Shown: positions 7,503-13,326 of the stretch, piece after piece
How positions within the stretch are numbered: the stretch's first letter is position 1
How the letters are laid out: each line of letters begins with the position of its first letter
Source: CAG-877 sp963645945
GTDB taxonomy: Bacteria; Bacillota_I; Bacilli_A; RF39; UBA660
Reading direction: 5' to 3'
Length of the DNA: 13,326 nt
NCBI GenBank assembly: GCA_963645945.1
Contig: CAVIUA010000041.1
Location: forward strand, 1-13,326
Program-made: the position numbers and the translations under genes
Notes under the pieces: model-generated
Databases searched by the model: none
Seen by the model: only the letters and a program-made list of their open reading frames with translations
Told to the model about the DNA's origin: nothing

Positions 7503-7530
7503 ATTATACCAGACTTTTCCTAAATTGCAA
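7503..7530 (-). promoter_or_regulatory. Sigma-A-type promoter of the rpmG operon
   Basis: Minus-strand -35 TTGCAA (7525-7530), 16-base spacer and extended -10 TGGTATAAT (TATAAT at 7503-7508). The start site should be near 7496, leaving only about 20 bases before rpmG, so there is no room for a leader-based control element. A 6-bp hairpin (7527-7532 with 7536-7541), possibly a weak end signal of the upstream transpeptidase gene, overlaps the -35. Confidence 0.8.
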
Positions 7531-7557
7531 AAGATTTTTGCTTATTTTTAACAAAAA

Positions 7558-9603
7558 CTATATCCCATACATATCATAATATTTATCTGTTATTGCTCTA
7601 GTAAGTCTATAATTAACTAAACTAGTAAAGTCACTACCTGAATTAGCATGTGAAGAATTAGGAGAAGTAACTAAAAATGCCACTTTAGGATTGTTATATG
7701 GCGCATAACCTATAAATGATGATGTAATAGTTTCAGTATCAATAATACCATCATTATTAGTATCTATAAAACTTTGTGAAGTACCAGTTTTACCAGCCGC
7801 ATCCATTCTATCATCGGCATATCCTCTACCATAACCTCCAGACATATGCATAACAGCATAAAATCCTTCTTGAACTCTTTTCAAGTTCTCACTCTTAACT
7901 TCTACTTTATTTAAAACTTTAGGTTCAAAAGTATACATAACATCCCCTAAAGTATCTTTATCAGTAGCTTTCCTAACTTCTTTTAATAGATGCGGTTGCA
8001 TTCTATTCCCACCATTCGCAATAGTAGATACATACTGAGCTAATTGTATAGGAGTATATGTTTCATATTGTCCCATAACAAAGTCAAGTAAATTACCAGA
8101 TGCCTTATCAACAGAAGTATAACCAGCACTTTCAATCGGTAAATCTATTTCTGTTTTAACCCCAAGTCCAAATGCATGATACATATTACGATAAGTATCA
8201 AAAGACTTCTGATTAAAATTAAGTTTCATTCCTCTATAATATTCTTGTCCATTAACTCTAATAGCTGTCTTAAACTGATAAACGTTACTACTCTTAGCCA
8301 TAGCTGTTAAGTCATCAATTACACCTAAGTCGTTAACAGATGAACATTTTTCTGGAGTACCAGCTATCTTAACACACTCATCTAACATTTTCTCTCCAAA
8401 CTTAATAGCTCCTGTTTCATATCCTACTAACATAGATGCACCCTTAACAACAGAACCAGGTGTAATTGGCGATATCAAAATACTATTAACATTATCAATA
8501 ATTTTATCTCCAACAATTTTCCTAGAAGCAATTGCTAAAATCTCACCAGTATTAGGATCAGTAACAATAACAGAAGAATGATCATAATACTCTGTATTAG
8601 CTTCACTCTTAGCTTTAATAATTGCCTCATCTATCAAATTATCTATTTCTTTTTGTAAATTAATATCTATAGACAAAACAATATCATTACCTCTCATTCC
8701 CTCTTTAACAAGTCTTAATTCATGAGAATTAACTGCCTCATATACATTCTTCTCTCCCTTTAAATAACTCTCATATTGCTTTTCCAAATAACTTAAACCA
8801 ACACGATCATTTAAAGAATAACCAAGTTTCAAATAATAATTCTTATCTTCACTAGGTATACCTTGACTACTACTAGAAACAGTACCAAGAATAGTCCTTA
8901 AAGTATCACCATATGGATAAACTCTTTCCCAGTCTACTCTTGTATCAAATCCTTTTAACTTATCATTATTTTCAGAAATATAAGCAAACTCTTCATCACT
9001 AGCCTCATTTCTAATGACTTTCTCTTCATATATATATCCATTATTCATTAAATAATATAAGTATGCCGCCTTTAAATCTTCATCCTTAAAAACATTAAGT
9101 TCATCTAAACTAATTCTTTCTATTTTTAATTCCTCTATATCTTTATTACTAAGTTTTCTTTGTTTTACCTTTTCATATTCACTACTTTTAATCTTCTTTT
9201 TACACTTATCTGGATACTTAGCTAAATAAAATTCTTTCTTAGCTCTTAAAGTAAGCCTAGAAATATCTAAATTCAAATGAGGTGAAACAGTATAAGCAAG
9301 TTCTATCATTTCTTTATTAGTAGTACCCTTTTCTTTCTTATATACAATAGTATTAATAGCTTTATTATCAACAATAACATTATAATTACGATCATATATT
9401 CTTCCTCTAGGAGCACTATTTAAAGTAATACTCTTATTAGTTAAAGTCAACAACTTATCATTATATTTATCTTTATCAATAAGCATTACCATAAATAACT
9501 TAATAAATACAACAGAAAAAAGACTAATCAAAGCAATTAGTATAACAAATATCCTTTTATTAATAATTTTTTCATAATTAATTTTCTTTTTTCTCTTATT
9601 CAT
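7558..9603 (-). CDS. Class B penicillin-binding protein (peptidoglycan transpeptidase)
   Basis: D,D-transpeptidase that cross-links peptidoglycan peptides outside the membrane and is the target of beta-lactams. It has 681 residues: a basic cytoplasmic tail, one membrane segment (about 18-42), the pedestal or dimerisation domain with the signature APRGRIYDRN (64-73), then the transpeptidase domain from about 330. All three active-site motifs are present: SVVK (Ser384, Lys387), SSN (438-440) and KTGT (605-608). No PASTA domains follow. Between KTGT and the next strand is DTNNDGIID (614-622), which looks like an EF-hand-type calcium loop. The ATG at 9603 follows GAGGAG. PBP2-type cell elongation or septal function cannot be decided: there is no mreCD, rodA or ftsW in the window. 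It is transcribed divergently from the YqfT-like gene. Confidence 0.92.
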   Translation of the reverse strand: MNKRKKKINYEKIINKRIFVILIALISLFSVVFIKLFMVMLIDKDKYNDKLLTLTNKSITLNSAPRGRIYDRNYNVIVDNKAINTIVYKKEKGTTNKEMIELAYTVSPHLNLDISRLTLRAKKEFYLAKYPDKCKKKIKSSEYEKVKQRKLSNKDIEELKIERISLDELNVFKDEDLKAAYLYYLMNNGYIYEEKVIRNEASDEEFAYISENNDKLKGFDTRVDWERVYPYGDTLRTILGTVSSSSQGIPSEDKNYYLKLGYSLNDRVGLSYLEKQYESYLKGEKNVYEAVNSHELRLVKEGMRGNDIVLSIDINLQKEIDNLIDEAIIKAKSEANTEYYDHSSVIVTDPNTGEILAIASRKIVGDKIIDNVNSILISPITPGSVVKGASMLVGYETGAIKFGEKMLDECVKIAGTPEKCSSVNDLGVIDDLTAMAKSSNVYQFKTAIRVNGQEYYRGMKLNFNQKSFDTYRNMYHAFGLGVKTEIDLPIESAGYTSVDKASGNLLDFVMGQYETYTPIQLAQYVSTIANGGNRMQPHLLKEVRKATDKDTLGDVMYTFEPKVLNKVEVKSENLKRVQEGFYAVMHMSGGYGRGYADDRMDAAGKTGTSQSFIDTNNDGIIDTETITSSFIGYAPYNNPKVAFLVTSPNSSHANSGSDFTSLVNYRLTRAITDKYYDMYGI

Positions 9604-9660
9604 AAAGTTCTCCTCATCATTAGTTTACCACATATTTAAAATCTTATTTCATATATTTTT

Positions 9661-9670
9661 ATGAGGTGAT
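9661..9670 (+). promoter_or_regulatory. Strong ribosome-binding site pointing to an ATT start
   Basis: ATGAGGTGAT matches the extended anti-Shine-Dalgarno complement AGGAGGTGAT at 9 of 10 positions. It is followed, 7 bases after its GG, by ATT at 9674. No ATG, GTG or TTG occurs in that frame between the upstream TGA and the coding sequence. Confidence 0.7.
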
Positions 9671-9673
9671 ACT

Positions 9674-9928
9674 ATTTATAAAGAAATAATTAAAAAATAT
9701 ATAAATATTTTAACTAAAGAAGACATTAAAAGATATGCATTAAAAGAAAATATAGAAGTAACAAATGAAGAAATAACTATTATTTATAATTTTATAAAAA
9801 CAAACTATCAAGAAATTCTAAATAATAATGAAAAATCTTTTTATTTACTAAAACAAAAATTAAAACCAGAATTATATAATACTATAATATCTTTATATAA
9901 CAAATATAAGACTAAGTACTTAACCTAG
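9674..9928 (+). CDS. YqfT-like (DUF2624-like) small protein with ATT start
   Basis: An 84-codon plus-strand frame. The predicted protein has no internal Met and the frame no ATG, GTG or TTG, yet a near-perfect ribosome-binding site points at ATT 9674, so standard gene calling would miss it. The protein is helical and charged. The pattern LTKEDIKRYALKENIEVTNE with a later LLKQKL and a C-terminal SLYNKYKTKYL fits the YqfT/DUF2624 layout as I remember it (about 85 residues). YqfT lies next to the endonuclease IV gene in Bacillus subtilis, as here. The function of that family is unknown. It is the only well-supported plus-strand gene in the window, lies 70 bases from the divergent transpeptidase gene, and overlaps the converging nfo gene by 9 bases. 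The coding is convincing; the family assignment is moderate and needs a profile search. Confidence 0.7.
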   Translation: MYKEIIKKYINILTKEDIKRYALKENIEVTNEEITIIYNFIKTNYQEILNNNEKSFYLLKQKLKPELYNTIISLYNKYKTKYLT

Positions 9929-9934
9929 TCTTAT
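9906..9934. terminator. Shared hairpin at the convergent nfo / YqfT-like gene ends
   Basis: Perfect 9-bp inverted repeat, ATAAGACTA (9906-9914) with TAGTCTTAT (9926-9934), loop of 11. It covers the stop codons of both converging genes. On the plus strand TTTT follows within two bases. On the minus strand the T-content is weaker, so bidirectional termination is plausible but stronger for the plus strand. Confidence 0.55.
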
Positions 9935-10798
9935 TTTATCAATTAAATCACTATCAAATCTCTTATTTTTAATCATTTCAATTTCATATTTATAAGGAGC
10001 AAACTCTTTATCTACATAAGGTGTCTCTAGTATTTTAGGAATATTTTCTAATCTTTCGTTATAAATAACACCAAGTAAAGTATCAAAACCTATCTTACCA
10101 AATCCTATATTTTCATGTCTATCTTTATGACTACCTAACTCATTTTTACTATCATTTACATGTACACAATGAATACGTTCTATTCCAATAATCTTATCAA
10201 AATCATCTAAGAATTTATTAAAATCACTAAGATCATATCCTGCATCACTTAAATGACATGTATCTAAACATACGCCAATATGTTCTTTATTATTAACTAA
10301 ATCTATTATTCTCTTAATCTCTTCTAACTTAGAGCCAACTTCACTACCCTTACCAGCCATAGTCTCTAAAAGAATAGTAACATCAACGTCTCCAAGTATC
10401 ATATTAAGCCCTCTAGCAATATTTTCTATTCCTTTATCAATTCCAAGTCCCACATGACTACCAGGATGTAAAACAACATTCTTTATGCCTAGTTGACTAC
10501 ATCTTTTTAATTCTTCTTTTAAAAACTGTACTGCAAAATTAAACTTAACTTCATCATCATTAGCTAAATTAACAATATAAGGAGCATGAACTATTACTTT
10601 AGAATAATCAATTCCCATCTCTTTCATTTTATTAATAGCTTCAAGTGTCAAAGCATCATTAATTGGATAACGACTAGTATTCTGAGGAGCACCAGTATAA
10701 AACATAAAAGTATTTGAACCATATCCTAAAGCTTCATTTAAACTTCCAAGTAATTGACTATCCTTCTTAAAACCAACATGACTACCAATTATTAACAT
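9920..10798 (-). CDS. nfo: Endonuclease IV (AP endonuclease), YqfS-like
   Basis: Class II apurinic/apyrimidinic endonuclease that cuts 5' of abasic sites in base-excision repair, using a trinuclear zinc centre. The 292 residues match the family length and the TIM-barrel fold. All nine expected metal ligands can be placed: His71, His111, Glu145, Asp179, His182, His213, Asp226, His228 and Glu258, in the motifs VHAPY, LHPGSH, LLETMAG, CLDTCH, CVHVNDSK, HKDRHEN and ILETPY. The ATG at 10798 follows GGAG by 8 bases. The gene stands alone between the pilin terminator (10838-10871) and the converging YqfT-like gene. An extended -10-like TGATATACT lies about 20 bases upstream. Confidence 0.95.
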   Translation of the reverse strand: MLIIGSHVGFKKDSQLLGSLNEALGYGSNTFMFYTGAPQNTSRYPINDALTLEAINKMKEMGIDYSKVIVHAPYIVNLANDDEVKFNFAVQFLKEELKRCSQLGIKNVVLHPGSHVGLGIDKGIENIARGLNMILGDVDVTILLETMAGKGSEVGSKLEEIKRIIDLVNNKEHIGVCLDTCHLSDAGYDLSDFNKFLDDFDKIIGIERIHCVHVNDSKNELGSHKDRHENIGFGKIGFDTLLGVIYNERLENIPKILETPYVDKEFAPYKYEIEMIKNKRFDSDLIDKIRLG

Positions 10799-10816
10799 AT
10801 AACCATCTCCAATACA

Positions 10817-10825
10817 AGTATATCA
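10817..10825 (-). promoter_or_regulatory. Candidate extended -10 for nfo
   Basis: TGATATACT on the minus strand, about 20 bases before the nfo start and just past the pilin terminator's T-run. No good -35 is seen at 16-18 bases, so only the -10 is proposed. Confidence 0.35.
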
Positions 10826-10837
10826 AAAATCAAAGAC

Positions 10838-10871
10838 AAAAAAAAGACTTAAGGTATCTCTCTTAAGTCTT
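10838..10871 (-). terminator. Strong intrinsic terminator after the pilin gene
   Basis: Perfect 10-bp stem, AAGACTTAAG (10844-10853) with CTTAAGTCTT (10862-10871), 8-base loop, followed on the minus strand by a T-run from 10843 to 10838 that continues the T's at the end of the stem. It isolates the pilin gene from nfo. Confidence 0.85.
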
Positions 10872-10895
10872 AAATTATATTCTAATCTAAACTGA

Positions 10896-11465
10896 TTAAA
10901 CTTCTTTACAGTAAATAGCTCCGCCGTTATTAGCACCAGCAGTAGGAGCAGTAAATGTAGCACCAGCTGTTTTTACATCACTACGTCCAAGGGCAGATTC
11001 AACAATTTCTCTTGTAAATCCATGTCCACCATCATCTTTTAAAGCTATAGAATAAGTTGTTATAACATTTCCAGATAGGGCAACACTAGTATTGATTTTT
11101 ACATAACCAGTAACATTAGCACTACCCCAAGAAGATTTACCACCTTGGTCTAATAAAACAACATCTGGATCAGTTTTAGATGAATCAATTTCTATATAAT
11201 AATTGCCAGCAGGTAAAGCAGAAGAAACTGTATACGTTGCATTGTTAGCAGCATCAACACCATTTGGACATTTTACACCATCAGCAGCCCATAATGTTTT
11301 AGAAGCATTAATATATTGCTTAGCTACGTCTAAGAATGTATCCTTTCTTGAATTTTCAATTGTTCTTGTAACAGCTGGAATAGCAACCATCATTAAGATA
11401 CCCATGATTACGATAACAGCTAAAAGTTCGATCAATGTAAAACCTTTATCATTAATCTTTTTCAT
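10896..11465 (-). CDS. Type IV prepilin-like protein 1
   Basis: Secreted or membrane pilin-like subunit with a class III prepilin signal: basic leader MKKINDKG, cleavage expected between Gly8 and Phe9, then FTLIELLAVIVIMGILMM with the conserved Glu at mature position 5. The rest (about 150 residues) is a predicted globular head. It has two cysteines (Cys66 and the near-terminal Cys186), likely a disulfide as in major pilins. I chose ATG 11465 over the in-frame GTG 11477: the latter adds MKFN, and the AG-rich site GAGAGTG sits 9 bases before the ATG. The gene has its own good promoter and a strong terminator, suggesting separate, possibly high expression. No prepilin peptidase, assembly ATPase or platform protein is in the window, so it could belong to a competence pseudopilus, a type IV pilus or another secretion filament encoded elsewhere. 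Confidence 0.85.
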   Translation of the reverse strand: MKKINDKGFTLIELLAVIVIMGILMMVAIPAVTRTIENSRKDTFLDVAKQYINASKTLWAADGVKCPNGVDAANNATYTVSSALPAGNYYIEIDSSKTDPDVVLLDQGGKSSWGSANVTGYVKINTSVALSGNVITTYSIALKDDGGHGFTREIVESALGRSDVKTAGATFTAPTAGANNGGAIYCKEV

Positions 11466-11505
11466 ATTAAATTTCACTCTCTCTTTCTATTTTATTTACA
11501 TTTTA

Positions 11506-11534
11506 ATAATAGCATATCAAATTTTAAAATTCAA
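11506..11534 (-). promoter_or_regulatory. Sigma-A-type promoter of prepilin-like gene 1
   Basis: Minus-strand -35 TTGAAT (11529-11534), 17-base spacer and extended -10 TGCTATTAT (TATTAT at 11506-11511). The start site should be near 11499, about 34 bases before the ATG at 11465. Confidence 0.75.
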
Positions 11535-11574
11535 CTGCTTTTTTTCTCATTTACATAATTTTACGACATTAATT

Positions 11575-12153
11575 TTATTCTCCATATATAGCATCAAAAG
11601 TACATGTAAATGAAGGTGTATTATATTCACTGCCTACGAATTGACTTACATAATCAAAAACCTCACCAGTAGTACTAGGAAAGTTACTAGTAAAATATGT
11701 AGAATCAAAATTACCAACAAGACTATTAGCAGCCCCTTCTTGATTCAAACTAGAAGATGTTGTAAAAGAAACACCACGATAAGTATTCTTATATTTTTCA
11801 ACAATTTGAACATAGTATACTAATTTAGTGCCTTCTTTCTTAACTACAACAAAAGAATCGCTCTTTTGATAATCACCGCCATTTGGTGGATCTTCAAACT
11901 CAGCATTATCAAGATAATATAAATTAAAAACAATACAATGTCCATCAGCTGGCTTAACTATCATATTATTACTACCTCTAATTGCATAATCCGCTAAAGT
12001 TACTAGTTTCTTAGCATCTTCTACATAAGTATTCCCTCTACTTCTATAAATAATACCCGTAACATTAGGAACTGCAACAACCATAATAATACCAAGTATA
12101 ACTATTGTAGCCAGCAACTCTATCAAAGTAAAACCCTTATTATTTTTTAACAC
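11575..12153 (-). CDS. Type IV prepilin-like protein 2
   Basis: A 192-residue pilin-like protein: short leader MLKNNKG, then FTLIELLATIVILGIIMVV with the conserved Glu at mature position 5, and a globular domain with two cysteines (Cys73 and Cys184), spaced much as in the neighbouring pilin. The two share the N-terminal helix and Cys placement but little obvious sequence beyond, so they are probably different subunits of one filament. The only in-frame start after the upstream TGA is GTG 12153, about 11 bases after AGGTGAT. An ATG at 12160 lies directly after that site in another frame and stops after six codons. Losing one base of an A6 tract would fuse that ATG to this frame, giving MKSVKNNKGFTLIE. 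The correct start is therefore less certain than the gene. Confidence 0.83.
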   Translation of the reverse strand: MLKNNKGFTLIELLATIVILGIIMVVAVPNVTGIIYRSRGNTYVEDAKKLVTLADYAIRGSNNMIVKPADGHCIVFNLYYLDNAEFEDPPNGGDYQKSDSFVVVKKEGTKLVYYVQIVEKYKNTYRGVSFTTSSSLNQEGAANSLVGNFDSTYFTSNFPSTTGEVFDYVSQFVGSEYNTPSFTCTFDAIYGE

Positions 12154-12172
12154 TTTTCATATCACCTACCTT
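12140..12172 (-). promoter_or_regulatory. Start region of prepilin 2: out-of-frame ATG, A6 tract, GTG start
   Basis: On the minus strand AAGGTAGGTGAT (12161-12172) runs into ATG 12160, whose frame is six codons plus TAA (12140-12142). GTG 12153 of the pilin lies inside this short frame, and an A6 run (complement of 12143-12148) sits just before the TAA. Loss of one A would place the ATG in frame with the pilin. Confidence 0.5.
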
Positions 12173-12180
12173 ATAACCTA

Positions 12181-12186
12181 ATTATA
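12181..12186 (-). promoter_or_regulatory. Extended -10 promoter of prepilin-like gene 2
   Basis: TGTTATAAT on the minus strand (TATAAT at 12181-12186), between the end of the glycoside-hydrolase-like gene and the pilin start. The -35 region is only A/T-rich without a clear TTGACA match, so the call rests on the extended -10. Confidence 0.55.
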
Positions 12187-12210
12187 ACAAATATTCAAAA
12201 TATTTAAATA

Positions 12211-13326
12211 TTATTTTACAATCTTTTTCATATTTTCTATTTCTTTTAACGTTGTTACTGTATACAGTTCCTGATCAAACAAATTACCATATCTAAATAA
12301 ACTAAAACCATTATACTGATTTAAATTCCTACTTAAAAGTATTTCCTTCATAATAATATCACTATTATTTTGCCATTCCAACTTACCTGTTTTAGCAAAA
12401 TCATCAGTTAAACCAACTTTATAAAAAGCTAAAGCAATATATAAATCTATATTCTTATTCTTAATTAAATCATTCCATTCATGAATAGTCTTTAAAAATG
12501 GCCTAGTCTCATTATGAAAACCATAATATACTTGTGGCATTATAAAATCAACATACTTATCACTATCAAGCCAAGTTCTAACATCCGCAAAAACCTTATT
12601 ATAATTATTTTCAATATTACCATCTGGAGAAATACCAAATAATACTTTATTATCTTTACAAACTTTATATACCTTCTCTATCATTTCATTAATAATCATT
12701 AATCTATATTCATTAAAAGTTATCTCTTTATTACATTTTAAATATTCCTCATACTGTGATCTAGATACTTCCAAGTCAGGATAAAAATAGTCATCAAATA
12801 ATAAACCATCAACATCATACTTAGTAACAATTTCTCTAATCCCTGAAACAATTAAATCAGTAACTTCTTTTTTACCTGGATTATAATAAATACCATTATT
12901 CACATATAATACATCAGTATCAATATATTTAAAAGCTGGACTACTATCAGTAATGCTAGAAACATCATTACTACTTCTAACTCGATAAGGATTAATCCAA
13001 GCATAAACTTCTATATTTCTTTTATGAGCCTCATCAATAAAATAATCAAGTACTGAAAAACCCGGACTAACTCCTTCAGATACACTAACAACACTGCTCC
13101 ATGGATATATAGAAGATTCATATATTGCATCACTAAAACTAACAACCTGTAAAATAATCATATTAAAATTTAAACTAGATACATTATCAAGCATCTTACA
13201 TATATTTCCCTTAAAACTCAAAATATCATTATTCTTTACATAATTACGTAAATCAATATAACTAATAAATACTCCCTTTTTCTCTTTATTATTACTAATC
13301 TTTCTAGTATCATTATCTTTATTATA
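12211..13326 (-). CDS. GHL10/DUF187-type glycoside-hydrolase-like protein, 5' end missing
   Basis: The frame is open to the right edge, so the visible 371 residues lack the true start. The TTG at 13221 is internal, since family-typical sequence (KKGVFISYIDL and onward) lies upstream of it. The features fit the YngK-like family of predicted TIM-barrel hydrolases. Near the start is NFNMIILQV with YPWS, then DEAHKRNIEVYAWINPYRVR (visible residues about 98-117). DGLLFDDYFYP (173-183) holds the likely catalytic acidic cluster, and FGISPDGNI and VDFIMPQVYYG follow. Members are usually exported and act on cell-surface or environmental polysaccharide; the substrate is not established. A signal peptide would be outside the window. 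The neighbouring pilin gene has its own promoter, so no operon link is implied. Confidence 0.85.
   Translation of the reverse strand, partial: YNKDNDTRKISNNKEKKGVFISYIDLRNYVKNNDILSFKGNICKMLDNVSSLNFNMIILQVVSFSDAIYESSIYPWSSVVSVSEGVSPGFSVLDYFIDEAHKRNIEVYAWINPYRVRSSNDVSSITDSSPAFKYIDTDVLYVNNGIYYNPGKKEVTDLIVSGIREIVTKYDVDGLLFDDYFYPDLEVSRSQYEEYLKCNKEITFNEYRLMIINEMIEKVYKVCKDNKVLFGISPDGNIENNYNKVFADVRTWLDSDKYVDFIMPQVYYGFHNETRPFLKTIHEWNDLIKNKNIDLYIALAFYKVGLTDDFAKTGKLEWQNNSDIIMKEILLSRNLNQYNGFSLFRYGNLFDQELYTVTTLKEIENMKKIVK

Noticed and set aside
11203..11613. Plus-strand 136-codon frame with hydrophobic stretch
   Set aside because: Antisense shadow of prepilin gene 1 and its promoter; the hydrophobic part mirrors the pilin helix codons.
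11641..11823. Plus-strand 60-codon frame
   Set aside because: Antisense shadow of prepilin gene 2, no ribosome-binding site and no recognisable features.
12190..12210. A/T-only inverted repeats after the glycoside-hydrolase-like gene
   Set aside because: Pure A/T stem without a T-run; such repeats are expected by chance in this composition.

Overview
The window is AT-rich DNA (roughly 28% G+C by eye) with strong AGGAGG-type Shine-Dalgarno sites, sigma-A-like promoters, bacterial intrinsic terminators and TGA used as a stop codon. The gene set (SpoIIIE/FtsK-type translocase, YmfF/YmfH-like M16 pair, zinc-ribbon L33, class B penicillin-binding protein, endonuclease IV with a YqfT-like neighbour) points to a chromosomal segment of a low-GC Bacillota in or near class Bacilli. 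An uncultured gut lineage (Erysipelotrichales or RF39-like) is possible, but that placement is inference. The transpeptidase argues against a wall-less mycoplasma. I see no phage, insertion sequence, CRISPR array, tRNA or rRNA. Almost every gene lies on the minus strand, so transcription runs from the right edge to the left.

Right to left, the layout is as follows. A GHL10/DUF187-type glycoside-hydrolase-like protein (12211 to the right edge) is cut by the window end. Two type IV prepilin-like genes follow, each with its own promoter, and the second ends at a strong terminator. Next is endonuclease IV (nfo), which converges with a small plus-strand gene at 9674-9928. That gene appears to start at ATT, resembles YqfT/DUF2624, and is missed by ATG/GTG/TTG gene calling. 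Divergent from it is a class B penicillin-binding protein. A compact translation operon (rpmG, a 61-codon unknown gene, efp) follows, with a clear promoter and terminator. Then come ftsK/spoIIIE, deoD with its own promoter, and two overlapping M16 peptidase-family genes.

The left 800 bases are mostly non-coding. They hold two minus-strand terminators with a 27-codon, all-hydrophobic plus-strand ORF between them, a more GC- and CpG-rich island with stacked hairpins (about 365-500), and the first 20 codons of a minus-strand gene that leaves the window.

Most of the window is core housekeeping: DNA segregation and repair, purine salvage, peptidoglycan cross-linking and translation. The places most worth checking are the ATT-initiated YqfT-like gene, the toxin-like peptide between two hairpins, the structured island near the left end, the pilin whose ATG start is one base out of frame across an A6 tract, and the unknown basic protein in the rpmG-efp operon. 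I found no clear multi-gene novel system.
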